Shown: one piece after another, positions 1 through 7,897 of the stretch
Position numbering within the stretch: position 1 is the stretch's first letter
Layout: each line of letters starts with the position of its first letter
Assembly (NCBI GenBank): GCA_944391255.1
Contig: CALXSW010000140.1
Location: 1 to 29,581 of the forward strand
DNA from: an uncultured Clostridia bacterium
GTDB taxonomy: Bacteria > Bacillota > Clostridia > UBA1381
DNA length: 29,581 bases
Reading direction: 5' to 3'
Translations under genes and position numbers: made by a program
The notes under the pieces: model-generated
Told to the model about the DNA's origin: nothing
Database searches by the model: none
The model's input: only the letters and a program-made list of their open reading frames with translations

Positions 1-1
1 T

Positions 2-37
2 GAAAAGGAAACACCTTCCGCAGCTTTAAGCGTATAA
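2..37 (+). CDS. Possible C-terminal tail of a plus-strand gene cut by the window edge
   Basis: One plus-strand frame is open from the window edge and ends EKETPSAALSV followed by TAA at 35-37. A strong two-way terminator starts 8 nt later, which is what a gene converging on the deacetylase operon would have. Only eleven residues are visible, so no family can be named, and the open frame could be chance. Confidence 0.3.
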   Translation, partial: EKETPSAALSV

Positions 38-44
38 CAAAAAA

Positions 45-79
45 ATGGGTGCGGCAAAACTCACATTTGCCGCACCCAT
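45..79. terminator. Bidirectional Rho-independent terminator
   Basis: A perfect 14-bp stem (45-58 with 66-79) closes a 7-nt loop. T-runs follow on both strands: 79-85 on plus and the complement of 39-45 on minus. It ends the minus-strand uxuA-deacetylase operon and would also stop any plus-strand gene entering from the left. Confidence 0.92.
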
Positions 80-103
80 TTTTTTATAAATCCTTACAAA
101 AAA

Positions 104-790
104 TCAATCTATTAAGCCGAAATATCTAAACACTTCCGAATTTGTCGCGTACAGAATATCGTCTCGCCCCGAAAGCATCTTGCATAAATTCTCCATATAA
201 TCCCACATATTATATCCGTCTATCTCGTAGCTATGCCCCCATATATAAAATATCTGAGGTGTTTCTGACTCATTATTTAAAAACTGCTCTGCCAATTCAA
301 ACGTTTTAGGATCGGCAAACGAACATGTCGGATCAAATCTCAAAAGATCTGTCTGAATGTCAAAATTATACGTTGAGTTGACAGTGCGCGAAAAGCGTAT
401 GCCTATATTTTTCAAATGGCTTACAACTTTATCGGAATATACGCCGAAAGCGTATGCCGCGCCGCATATCTCTGTGTTAAACAGCTTTTTGAGCGCTCTT
501 ACATCTTCGTCAAACTCCTCGCATAGCTCTTTTTCATCAAGCTCGTCAGGCTTCAGGTGAAGTCTGCCGTGCGCGCATATTTCGTGTCCCTCATATATGC
601 TCTTGTCAAATGGATCAGGACGCTTTACAACAAAGCCGTTGCAGTCCCATACATCGTCACCATTGATCTTTCCGCTGTTTAAGTTAAAGCTGCACTTAAG
701 ACCGTATTTATTAAACAGCTCTGCGAGCCGCTTGTCAGATTCCACTCCGTCATCAAAGCTGAATGTTACCGCTTTTTTATATGTACACAT
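104..790 (-). CDS. Polysaccharide deacetylase (NodB/CE4 family)
   Basis: This 228-residue protein matches the NodB-homology deacetylases, metal-dependent enzymes that remove acetyl groups from amino sugars or sugar esters. Motif 1 is TFSFDDG with D13 and D14. Motif 2 is the metal-binding pair H74xxxH78. An AYAFG segment stands at the place of motif 3, and a late FYIWGHSYE carries the conserved C-terminal histidine. No signal peptide or membrane anchor is visible: the NodB fold starts almost at residue 1, so the enzyme should be cytoplasmic. That fits an oligosaccharide or small-molecule substrate better than cell-wall peptidoglycan. It lies 32 nt after uxuA and shares its promoter and terminator. 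A part in breakdown of acetylated uronate-containing oligosaccharides is inferred from that pairing. The ATG at 790 has an AAAGG site about 10 nt upstream. Confidence 0.85.
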   Translation of the reverse strand: MCTYKKAVTFSFDDGVESDKRLAELFNKYGLKCSFNLNSGKINGDDVWDCNGFVVKRPDPFDKSIYEGHEICAHGRLHLKPDELDEKELCEEFDEDVRALKKLFNTEICGAAYAFGVYSDKVVSHLKNIGIRFSRTVNSTYNFDIQTDLLRFDPTCSFADPKTFELAEQFLNNESETPQIFYIWGHSYEIDGYNMWDYMENLCKMLSGRDDILYATNSEVFRYFGLID

Positions 791-822
791 AAAAAGTCCG
801 ACCTTTCACAATTATATCTGAT

Positions 823-1890
823 TTATTTTTTCTCTATGCTCTCGAGCATATCCCAACAGCCTAAAAGATACATTATCCCCAAGGCTCTGTCATATAACCC
901 GTATCCCGGTCTGCATTTTTCGCCCCATATATGTCTGCCGTGGTCAGGGCGCATATATCCGTCAAATCCACAGTCATGATACGCTTTCATTATTTCTATT
1001 ATTCCCGTATCTCCGTCACAATCCCTGTGTGACGCTTCGCTGAAATCTCCGTTCGGGAAATGCTTTACGTTTCTGACATGGGCAAACGCTATTCTTCCGC
1101 AGTGCTTTCTTATTATATCAGCAACGCAGTTTTCAGGGTTCGCGCCAAGAGAGCCGCTGCAAAGCGTAAGACAATTGTACGGATCATCTACCATGTTTAC
1201 AAATCTGTCTATAGACTCGGCGTCAACAAGAAGACGCGGAAGTCCGAATATATCCCACGGCGGATCATCTGGATGTATCGCAAGCTTTATGTCGCATTCG
1301 TGACAAACCGGCATCATCTGTTCAAGAAAATATTTCAGATTTTCCCACAGCTTTTCCTTTGTCACAGGCTTATACGCTTCAAACAGCTCTGTCAGCTTGT
1401 CCATTCTCTCCGGTTCCCAGCCCGGCATAGTGTATCCTTCGCATTCCTCAAGTATGTATCGCGCCATTTCATTCGGATCATCTATTATTTTATCCTTTTC
1501 ATAATACAGCGCGGTAGAGCCGTCGCCCACAGGATGAAACAGATCTGTTCTCGTCCAGTCAAATACAGGCATAAAATTATAACACACCACTTTTACGCCA
1601 AATTTCGCGAGATTTCTTAGCGTGATCTTATAATTCTCAATATATTTATCACGCGAGGGCAGACCTATCTTTATATCGTCATGCACATTTACAGATTCAA
1701 CCACATCCATATTGAACCCGTATTTGTCAAGCTGTTTTTTGACCTCTTCTATCTCGTCCACTTCCCAGATCTCGCCCGCCTGCTTATTATGGAGCGCCCA
1801 GACTATTCCTTCAACACCCGGTATCTGCCTGATCTGATCAAGAGTTACGCTGTCATTTCCCTCGCCGTACCATCGAAATGTCATCTGCAT
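823..1890 (-). CDS. uxuA: Mannonate dehydratase
   Basis: Dehydrates D-mannonate to 2-keto-3-deoxy-D-gluconate in hexuronate catabolism; the family is metal (Mn/Fe) dependent and cytosolic. The N-terminus MTFRWYGEGNDSVTL is typical of UxuA. Likely metal and substrate residues lie in AIHPDDPPW, LCSGSLG (Cys), FAHVRN and MRPDHGR, all characteristic of the family's TIM barrel. A longer reading would start at TTG 1899, but GGAGG at 1900-1904 abuts that codon. The ATG at 1890 sits 9 nt from GGAGG, so it is the better start and gives 355 residues, the normal family length. It is the first gene of a two-gene operon with the polysaccharide deacetylase. No UxaC, UxuB, KdgK or KdgA lies in the window. 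Confidence 0.95.
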   Translation of the reverse strand: MQMTFRWYGEGNDSVTLDQIRQIPGVEGIVWALHNKQAGEIWEVDEIEEVKKQLDKYGFNMDVVESVNVHDDIKIGLPSRDKYIENYKITLRNLAKFGVKVVCYNFMPVFDWTRTDLFHPVGDGSTALYYEKDKIIDDPNEMARYILEECEGYTMPGWEPERMDKLTELFEAYKPVTKEKLWENLKYFLEQMMPVCHECDIKLAIHPDDPPWDIFGLPRLLVDAESIDRFVNMVDDPYNCLTLCSGSLGANPENCVADIIRKHCGRIAFAHVRNVKHFPNGDFSEASHRDCDGDTGIIEIMKAYHDCGFDGYMRPDHGRHIWGEKCRPGYGLYDRALGIMYLLGCWDMLESIEKK

Positions 1891-1944
1891 AATGATCAAC
1901 CTCCGTTCTTTTGATGCGTAAACAACATTTTCTGTTCTTGATTT

Positions 1945-1950
1945 ATTATA
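1945..1950 (-). promoter_or_regulatory. Promoter -10 for the uxuA operon
   Basis: A perfect TATAAT reads on the minus strand about 40 nt upstream of the uxuA Shine-Dalgarno site. No good -35 hexamer lies 16-18 nt upstream, only weak matches near ATTCCT/TTCCTT. An activator-dependent or otherwise regulated promoter would fit a sugar-acid operon; this is inference. Confidence 0.6.
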
Positions 1951-2006
1951 CTACCAAAATAGCGCAAAAGGAATTGTGTTTATTGGCTAAAATATTACCT
2001 ATATTG

Positions 2007-2870
2007 TCATTTCACCGTCTGCTTTTTTCTCGACAGCAAAACGCCGAACAATATGAGCGCCCCTCCGAATATTTGACTCATACCCACAGATTCACCCAAG
2101 AATACCGCGCCTGCCGCTACGCTCGTTATAGGCTCCAAGGTCGAAACTATCCCCGCCGCTTCAGCGCCCTCGTATCTCACTCCTATCTGGAACAAAGGCA
2201 TTGCCCCCAGAGTTACCATAAGCGAGATCACGCCGGCAAACGCCCACGAAACAGGCTTTATATGAAACGACAGTCCGTGTACGGCTATTCCGAATATAAA
2301 GATCGATATGCTCATTATTATCATCACGTAAAATGTCAGCACAACGTAATCAAGCCTGTCAAGTCCTGACCGCTCGATATATATAACATAAAAGCTGTAA
2401 AATATCCCCGAAAGCAGCGCGAGGATAACTCCCGTTTTGCTCCCTCCTGAGCTGATATCTGAAAACATAAAAACTCCCACCGTTACAAACACAACAGCCG
2501 TCATCATAACGCGAGATATTTTTTCATGATATATAGCCGCAGCCGCAAAAACTATAACTATCGGATACACAAAATGGAGCGTTGTGGCGAGGCCTGTGTC
2601 TATATAATCATATGAGCTGTACAAAAGAAGTATCGGCAGCGCTCCGCCGAATATTGAAAGGATTATTATGCTTTTTATAAGCGAACCGGAAAGCTTCATT
2701 TTTCTCTTATCCGCTTTTATTATGACGTAAAGCAGCGGTATAGACAGCGCGCTGCGCAGAAATGTCAGCGTCAGTCCGTTTATCCCTCCCTGATATGCCG
2801 CTACGGCGAGAAGCGGAGAAATGCCGTATATAACAGCTGATACAACAAGACATACCTTTCCCTTTGTCAT
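2007..2870 (-). CDS. EamA/DMT-family transporter
   Basis: A hydrophobic 287-residue protein with about ten predicted transmembrane helices in two similar five-helix halves, the EamA (drug/metabolite transporter) layout. An early half carries LTLTFLRSALSIPLLY. The second half carries SWAFAGVISLMVTLGAMPLF and the closing EPITSVAAGAVFLGESVGMSQIFGGALILFG segment, which has the family's E-P and L-G-E pattern. The substrate cannot be told; relatives export amino acids, metabolites or drugs. A start at 2912 would add 14 polar residues. The ATG at 2870 is preferred because GGAGG lies 6 nt upstream and the first helix then follows directly. It appears monocistronic. A short inverted repeat, GCCGGA (2885-2890) with TCCGGC (2905-2910), lies in its leader. 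Confidence 0.88.
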   Translation of the reverse strand: MTKGKVCLVVSAVIYGISPLLAVAAYQGGINGLTLTFLRSALSIPLLYVIIKADKRKMKLSGSLIKSIIILSIFGGALPILLLYSSYDYIDTGLATTLHFVYPIVIVFAAAAIYHEKISRVMMTAVVFVTVGVFMFSDISSGGSKTGVILALLSGIFYSFYVIYIERSGLDRLDYVVLTFYVMIIMSISIFIFGIAVHGLSFHIKPVSWAFAGVISLMVTLGAMPLFQIGVRYEGAEAAGIVSTLEPITSVAAGAVFLGESVGMSQIFGGALILFGVLLSRKKQTVK

Positions 2871-2934
2871 ATAATACCTCCGATGCCGGACAAGATCAAC
2901 ATATTCCGGCAAGCTCTTATTTTCGCGGCAACAA

Positions 2935-2970
2935 AAAAGCTGCCGGCAGTTTCCTATACCGGTAGCTTTT
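2935..2970 (-). terminator. Terminator after rarA
   Basis: A 12-nt stem with one mismatch (2935-2946 with 2959-2970), loop 12 nt, is followed on the minus strand by TTTTTT (2933-2938). It separates rarA from the EamA gene. Confidence 0.75.
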
Positions 2971-2986
2971 CCTTATTTTATGTTTT

Positions 2987-4273
2987 TTATTCCTTAAAAT
3001 CGGATCCTTTTATGCGTTTCCAATATTCACGCGCCGCACCTTCCGTTTTATTTTCGCCAAACTTGTAATACACCTTGTCCTTTATATTATCAGGAAGATA
3101 CTGCTGCGCTATATAATGATTTGGATAACTGTGAGGATACTTATATTCTATGCCATGCCCGAGCGTTTTTGCGCCGCCGTAGTGCGAATCCTTAAGATGC
3201 TGGGGTATGTCGCCAGTGTCTGTGTTTTTTATATCCTCAAGAGCCTTATCTATAGCGTTTATGGCGCTGTTTGATTTCGGAGCGGTCGCGAGCAGTATCA
3301 CCGCTTCCGCAAGAGGTATCCTCGCCTCCGGAAAACCGAGCTGCAATGCCGAATTAACGCACGCGTTCACTATTGCAGCCGCCTGTGGATATGCCAAGCC
3401 TATATCCTCCGACGCCATAACAAGCACGCGCCGGCATATGCTCTGAAGATCGTCAGCCGCAACAAGCCGCGCCAGATAATGTATAGCCGCGTCAGGATCA
3501 GAGCCTCGAACAGATTTCTGAAATGCCGATAAGATATCATAATGGCTATCGCCGTCCTTATCGTACCTAAGCGCCTTTTTCTGCACCGCCTGTTCGGCAA
3601 GCTCTAAGGGTATTCGTATAACACCGTCCATATCGGGATGAACCGCCAAAAACAGCGCCTCTACAGCGTTCAGCGCTTTTCGCACATCTCCGTTCGCTGT
3701 GTTCGCTATGTGCTTTATCACGTTGTCCTCTATCTCGACATCGTATGACGAATAGACATCATTTTTAAGTATCTCTATTCCTCTTTGAACAGCTTCTTCT
3801 ATATCGTCGGCACTGAGCGGCTTAAACTCAAATACAATGCTTCTCGACAATACAGCGTTATATATATAAAAATACGGATTTTCTGTTGTGCTCGCAATAA
3901 GCGTTATTTTTCCGTTTTCCATATACTCAAGAAGTGACTGCTGCTGTTTTTTATTGAAGTGCTGTATCTCATCAAGATACAGCAATACGCCATTGGGCGC
4001 GAGAAACGTGTCAAGCTGATCAACTATCCTCTTGATATCTGACACCGACGCAGTTGTCGCGTTCAGCTTTTCAAGTGTTTTACCTGTGTTTGACGCGATA
4101 ATATTAGCTATAGTCGTCTTTCCTACGCCGCTCGGTCCGTAAAATATCATATTGGGGACTTCGTTATTCTCTATTATGCGCCTGAGCAGCTTCCCCTCGC
4201 CTATTAGATGCTTCTGTCCGACAACCTCATCAAGCGATGAGGGACGTATCCTGTCGGCTAACGGAGTTTTCAT
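2987..4273 (-). CDS. rarA: Replication-associated recombination protein A, AAA+ ATPase
   Basis: RarA (MgsA, the WRNIP1 relative) is a clamp-loader-like AAA+ ATPase that acts at stalled replication forks. The 428-residue length is typical. The N-terminus RPSSLDEVVGQKHLIG is a family signature. Walker A is GPSGVGKTT near residue 46-54 and Walker B is LLYLDEIQHF near 98-107. STTENPYF is the sensor region, and the LSRSIVFEFKPLS arginine-containing block follows. The C-terminal tetramerisation domain carries DSHYDILSAFQKSVRGSDPDAA and HYIAQQYLPD. Its ATG overlaps the stop of the upstream TPR gene by 4 nt (ATGA), so translation is probably coupled. GGAG lies 8 nt before the start. Confidence 0.96.
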   Translation of the reverse strand: MKTPLADRIRPSSLDEVVGQKHLIGEGKLLRRIIENNEVPNMIFYGPSGVGKTTIANIIASNTGKTLEKLNATTASVSDIKRIVDQLDTFLAPNGVLLYLDEIQHFNKKQQQSLLEYMENGKITLIASTTENPYFYIYNAVLSRSIVFEFKPLSADDIEEAVQRGIEILKNDVYSSYDVEIEDNVIKHIANTANGDVRKALNAVEALFLAVHPDMDGVIRIPLELAEQAVQKKALRYDKDGDSHYDILSAFQKSVRGSDPDAAIHYLARLVAADDLQSICRRVLVMASEDIGLAYPQAAAIVNACVNSALQLGFPEARIPLAEAVILLATAPKSNSAINAIDKALEDIKNTDTGDIPQHLKDSHYGGAKTLGHGIEYKYPHSYPNHYIAQQYLPDNIKDKVYYKFGENKTEGAAREYWKRIKGSDFKE

Positions 4274-5079
4274 TTCATTTTCTCCTTTATTTCAGCCTTC
4301 AAAGCTTCTATCTCCTCTACTGAAACCGTTGTCATATATGATCTGTTGCACTCTGCTGTTTTGTCAAGCTTTTCAAGCGCCTCTTTATAAAGACCCAGCT
4401 TGTAATCAACCTGAGCGCTGTGATACCACGGCTCTACAGATTTTGTATTGTTTTCCAGAAGCTTATCAGCTATCTCCTTAGCCTCCTCATACTTTCCTCT
4501 GTTATAATAACATATCGTGAGATTATCGCATATATCCCTGTTCTCATCATCATAGTCATACGCTTCAAGACAAAAATTCATCGTATCATCGCTCATAGGA
4601 TCCTTTAATATCTTAAAGTAGCCTATCATTCCATACAGCATGATAGAGCGGAATCCGTCATTATACAGCTCCATACCGTCTTCAAGCGCTTCATCAAGGT
4701 TGCCCTGCTTATAATAACACATACATCTCTGTATTATAGCGCGTCCCTTATATTTATCGCTCACCTTTCTCGCAAGCACATTAGAAACGACACGCTCCGC
4801 GTCGTCTACATCGCCTGTTCTTAAAAGAACGTATGAATATTCCATTGCGGTATCGATCTTAGCGCGTCCTGTTTTTACCGCTTTCTCGAACCAAGCTTTT
4901 GCTCCTTTATAATCAGCTGCCGCAAAAGCTTTTCTTCCTTTTACCTTGTATATCTCCGGCAAAAACATATAAAGACAAACTGCGCCTATGAATAGTGTTG
5001 CTAAAATACCTATAAGCCAGCTTGTTTTCCATGCCACAAAAATAATTATGGCTACAGATAAAATATACACAAATTTCAT
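4270..5079 (-). CDS. Membrane-anchored TPR protein
   Basis: A 269-residue protein. Two hydrophobic helices near residues 2-17 and 20-42 anchor it in the membrane, and the rest is soluble and alpha-helical. At least four tetratricopeptide units are visible, for example AFAAADYKGAKAWFEKAVKT, CYYKQGNLDEALEDG, CYYNRGKYEEAKEIADKLL and DYKLGLYKEALEKLDKT. The TPR face should be cytoplasmic if the short N-terminus is inside. TPR domains mediate protein contacts; the partner is unknown. The gene overlaps rarA by 4 nt, so the two are co-translated, though no shared function is established. The only leader is 73 nt from asnS and contains a terminator hairpin next to its AGAAAGGA ribosome site, so it may be expressed by readthrough from asnS. 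Confidence 0.8.
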   Translation of the reverse strand: MKFVYILSVAIIIFVAWKTSWLIGILATLFIGAVCLYMFLPEIYKVKGRKAFAAADYKGAKAWFEKAVKTGRAKIDTAMEYSYVLLRTGDVDDAERVVSNVLARKVSDKYKGRAIIQRCMCYYKQGNLDEALEDGMELYNDGFRSIMLYGMIGYFKILKDPMSDDTMNFCLEAYDYDDENRDICDNLTICYYNRGKYEEAKEIADKLLENNTKSVEPWYHSAQVDYKLGLYKEALEKLDKTAECNRSYMTTVSVEEIEALKAEIKEKMK

Positions 5080-5106
5080 AACTGTTTTTCCTTTCTAAAA
5101 AATACG

Positions 5107-5139
5107 GGCTGCCGCAAACTCACTGAGTTCGCAGCAGCC
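5107..5139 (-). terminator. Terminator (possible readthrough point) between asnS and the TPR gene
   Basis: A long stem of about 16 bp with two internal mismatches (5107-5122 with 5124-5139) is followed on the minus strand by CGTATTTTTTAG. The T-run ends where the AGAAAGGA ribosome site of the TPR gene begins. No promoter is visible between hairpin and gene. Confidence 0.85.
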
Positions 5140-5152
5140 TCGTAAAATGAAA

Positions 5153-6544
5153 TCAGAATTCTGCTGTTCCGACTGTTCTCGGGAACGGCAATACGTCACG
5201 GATATTCTGCATACCTGTTATATACATAACTGCTCTTTCAAAACCAAGACCAAATCCCGCATGCTTGTTTGTTCCGTACTTACGCATATCAAGATACCAT
5301 TCGTAATCTTCTTTTGCCAGGCCAAGCTCGTTCATTCTCTCTATGAGAACGTCATAATTCTCTTCTCTCTGGCTTCCGCCGATGATCTCGCCTATGCCAG
5401 GGACGAGCACGTCAACTGCCGCTACTGTCTTCTTATCATCGTTAAGCTTCATATAGAACGCTTTTATTTCCTTAGGATAATCTGTTACCATAACAGGACG
5501 CTTGAACACTGTTTCTGTGAGATAACGCTCATGCTCCGTCTGGAGGTCTGAACCCCACTCTACCTTGTATTCAAAATTATCATTGTTCTTTGACAGGATC
5601 TCAACAGCTTCAGTATAAGTAACTCTTGCAAACTCATTTGATACAACATTATTGAGTCTGTCAAGCAAGCCCTTGTCTATAAACTGATTGAAGAACGCCA
5701 TTTCCTCAGGCGCGTTTTCAAGACAATAGTTAATGATGTACTTGAGCATCTCCTCTGCCAGATCCATATCATCGCTGAGATCAGCAAACGCGATCTCCGG
5801 CTCGATCATCCAGAATTCAGCCGCGTGACGTGTTGTGTTTGAGTTTTCGGCTCTGAATGTAGGTCCGAATGTGTAAACATTTCTAAACGCCATGCAATAT
5901 GTTTCAACATTGAGCTGACCGCTTACTGTAAGATTTGTGCTCTTTCCGAAGAAATCCTTCTTATAATCTACTTTTCCGTCTTCTGTAAGCGGAAGATTAT
6001 CGGGATCGAGAGTCGTTACTCTGAACATTTCTCCGGCACCCTCGCAGTCGCTTCCTGTTATGATCGGAGTGTGAACATATACAAAGCCCTTTTCCTGGAA
6101 GAACTTGTGTATAGCATAAGCTATAATAGATCTAACTCTGAACACAGCCGAGAATGTGTTTGTTCTCGGTCTTAGATGCGCTATCGTACGCAGATACTCA
6201 AATGAATGTCTCTTTTTCTGCAAAGGGTAGTCAGGTGTCGAAGCACCTTCAACGATCACCTCTGCCGCTTTTATTTCCATTGGCTGCTTTGCCTCCGGTG
6301 TAAGCTCCAGCACACCGTTTACCGTTATAGCCGCTCCAACGTTAAGCTTCGCTATCTCTGTGTAATTAGGGAGCTTATCAGCCTCTATAACAACCTGTAT
6401 GCTCTTGAAGAAGCTTCCGTCATTAAGCTCTATAAATCCGAAATTATTTGAAGCGCGGATCGTTCTGACCCATCCTGACACTGAAACTTCCTTGCCGCCG
6501 TATTCTTCCATACCGCGGTATAAGCTTTTTATAACCGTTTTCAT
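5153..6544 (-). CDS. asnS: Asparaginyl-tRNA synthetase
   Basis: Class IIb aminoacyl-tRNA synthetase that charges tRNA-Asn with asparagine. The N-terminal OB-fold anticodon domain (about residues 1-110) contains VSGWVRTIRASNNFGFIELNDGSF. The catalytic domain has FRVRSIIAYAIHKFF, motif 2 TFRAENSNTTRHAAEFWMIEPE and motif 3 GFGLGFERAVMYITGMQNIRDVLPFPR. The phrase TRHAAEFWMIEPE is the Asn/Asp class signature. A longer reading from 6583 is possible. The ATG at 6544 has GGAGGA at ideal spacing and gives 463 residues, the usual AsnS length. It follows asnA by 46 nt in the same operon, which matches asparagine synthesis to its use. No T-box leader is present. Confidence 0.97.
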   Translation of the reverse strand: MKTVIKSLYRGMEEYGGKEVSVSGWVRTIRASNNFGFIELNDGSFFKSIQVVIEADKLPNYTEIAKLNVGAAITVNGVLELTPEAKQPMEIKAAEVIVEGASTPDYPLQKKRHSFEYLRTIAHLRPRTNTFSAVFRVRSIIAYAIHKFFQEKGFVYVHTPIITGSDCEGAGEMFRVTTLDPDNLPLTEDGKVDYKKDFFGKSTNLTVSGQLNVETYCMAFRNVYTFGPTFRAENSNTTRHAAEFWMIEPEIAFADLSDDMDLAEEMLKYIINYCLENAPEEMAFFNQFIDKGLLDRLNNVVSNEFARVTYTEAVEILSKNNDNFEYKVEWGSDLQTEHERYLTETVFKRPVMVTDYPKEIKAFYMKLNDDKKTVAAVDVLVPGIGEIIGGSQREENYDVLIERMNELGLAKEDYEWYLDMRKYGTNKHAGFGLGFERAVMYITGMQNIRDVLPFPRTVGTAEF

Positions 6545-6590
6545 TAATATTCCTCCGTTGCTTGTAATATATCGCCTGGTCACGCGTAAT

Positions 6591-7598
6591 TTACATAAGG
6601 GTTATTCCTGCCGCCTTAAGATCTTCTATCTGCTTATCAGGCCATATGCTGTTCTGAACCTCGCCTATATGCGCCTTGTTTAAAATAAGCATACACAGTC
6701 TTGACTGACCTATGCCGCCGCCTATAGTATACGGGAGCTGCTTATTAAGTATCATCTTATGGAAATCCATTTCAAGTCTTTCCTCGCAGCCAAGCTCTTT
6801 TACCTGCGCAAGCAATGAATCCTCGTCTACTCTTATACCCATGCTCGAAAGCTCAAACGCGCAGTCGAGAACCGGATAATATACTACTATATCCGCGTTA
6901 AGTTCCCAGTCGTCATAGTCAGGAGCGCGGCCGTCATGGCGTTCACCAGATTCCAACACCTTGCCGATCTTCATTATGCAAGCGGCTTTCTTTTCGCGCA
7001 GGAACTTATTTTCACGTTCCTTAGGCGCATCGTCAGGATAAAGATCCTCAAGCTCCTGAGTTGTTATAAATGTTATTTTCTCCGGGAACGGATCTACTAT
7101 TCCCTCATAGTGGTGCTGTAAACGCTGAGCTGTAGCTCGCATAGCGCCATATATATTCTCCACATACTTGTGAAGTGTTTCAAGATTTCTTTCTTCCTTT
7201 GTTATTACCGCTTCCCAGTCCCACTGGTCAACGTACATTGAATGGAGATTGTCAACATCCTCATCACGGCGAATAGCGTTCATGTCCGTATACAATCCTT
7301 TGCCCGGAGCTATATTATACTTTCCAAGAGTGAATCTCTTCCATTTTGCAAGTGAATGCACTATCTCAAGAACAGCGCCGCCGATACACGGAGCATCAAA
7401 TGATACAGGACGTTCAACACCGTTAAGGTTATCGTTAAGACCTGTTTCCGGACGCACAAATAATGGCGCTGAAACACGCTGCAAATTAAGCGCCTCCGAC
7501 AATTCTTTCTGGAAAATATCTTTTACCTGCTTGATCGCTGTTTCTGTTGTCAGCGCGTCAAGCGCAGAACTATAATGTTCGGGAATGATTACTGCCAC
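6591..7598 (-). CDS. asnA: Aspartate-ammonia ligase (asparagine synthetase A)
   Basis: Makes asparagine from aspartate, ammonia and ATP, releasing AMP and PPi. It is ammonia-dependent, unlike glutamine-using AsnB, and has the class II synthetase fold. The protein has 335 residues, standard length. Family hallmarks are RVSAPLFVRPETGLNDNLNGVERPV near the N-terminus, LHSMYVDQWDWE in the middle, and PYTIGGGIGQSRLCMLIL with VQNSIWPD at the C-terminus. The start is GTG at 7598 with GAGGT about 7 nt upstream; no in-frame ATG nearby fits as well. It sits between the DUF896 gene (25-nt gap) and asnS, and the three share a promoter at 7842-7870. Confidence 0.97.
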   Translation of the reverse strand: MAVIIPEHYSSALDALTTETAIKQVKDIFQKELSEALNLQRVSAPLFVRPETGLNDNLNGVERPVSFDAPCIGGAVLEIVHSLAKWKRFTLGKYNIAPGKGLYTDMNAIRRDEDVDNLHSMYVDQWDWEAVITKEERNLETLHKYVENIYGAMRATAQRLQHHYEGIVDPFPEKITFITTQELEDLYPDDAPKERENKFLREKKAACIMKIGKVLESGERHDGRAPDYDDWELNADIVVYYPVLDCAFELSSMGIRVDEDSLLAQVKELGCEERLEMDFHKMILNKQLPYTIGGGIGQSRLCMLILNKAHIGEVQNSIWPDKQIEDLKAAGITLM

Positions 7599-7623
7599 TC
7601 AAATTACCTCTTTCCTAATTTAT

Positions 7624-7812
7624 TTAATTTAATGTCCTTTTCGGATCATCGATATATTCAATGGAGTCAAGCTGAGCTTTAAACGATGCCCGGATCGCCG
7701 CGATATATTCTTTTCTGAGAATATCGCGCTCTTTTATTTCATCCTCGTTAAGCCCCTCGCCCTTTGCTTTATGGGCAAGCTCGTTTATTCTTCGGATCTT
7801 GTTACTATCCAT
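7624..7812 (-). CDS. DUF896 / UPF0291 family small protein (YnzC-like)
   Basis: A 62-residue charged helical protein. The core RINELAHKAKGEGLNEDEIKERDILRKEYIAAIR is the DUF896 pattern, like Bacillus YnzC. Known members form a short two-helix hairpin; the molecular role is unsettled. The C-terminus SIEYIDDPKR matches the family's second conserved block, and the variable tail is short. The ATG at 7812 has a strong GGAGG. It is the first gene of the asnA-asnS operon, with a canonical promoter 30 nt upstream. Confidence 0.9.
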   Translation of the reverse strand: MDSNKIRRINELAHKAKGEGLNEDEIKERDILRKEYIAAIRASFKAQLDSIEYIDDPKRTLN

Positions 7813-7841
7813 CGTTATCCTCCTTAAATCACGATATTAGT

Positions 7842-7870
7842 ATTATAGCATTATTATCGCTATTTTTCAA
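7842..7870 (-). promoter_or_regulatory. Sigma-A promoter of the DUF896-asnA-asnS operon
   Basis: On the minus strand TTGAAA (7865-7870), a 17-nt spacer and TATAAT (7842-7847) form a near-consensus promoter with an extended TGC before the -10. The leader is only about 20-25 nt, so there is no room for a T-box or other riboregulator. Confidence 0.88.
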
Positions 7871-7897
7871 CTGTTTTATTGAAATTTATGTTATTTT

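Noticed and set aside
7813..7870. A T-box or other riboswitch for the asparagine operon
   Set aside because: The leader between promoter and DUF896 start is only about 20-25 nt, too short.
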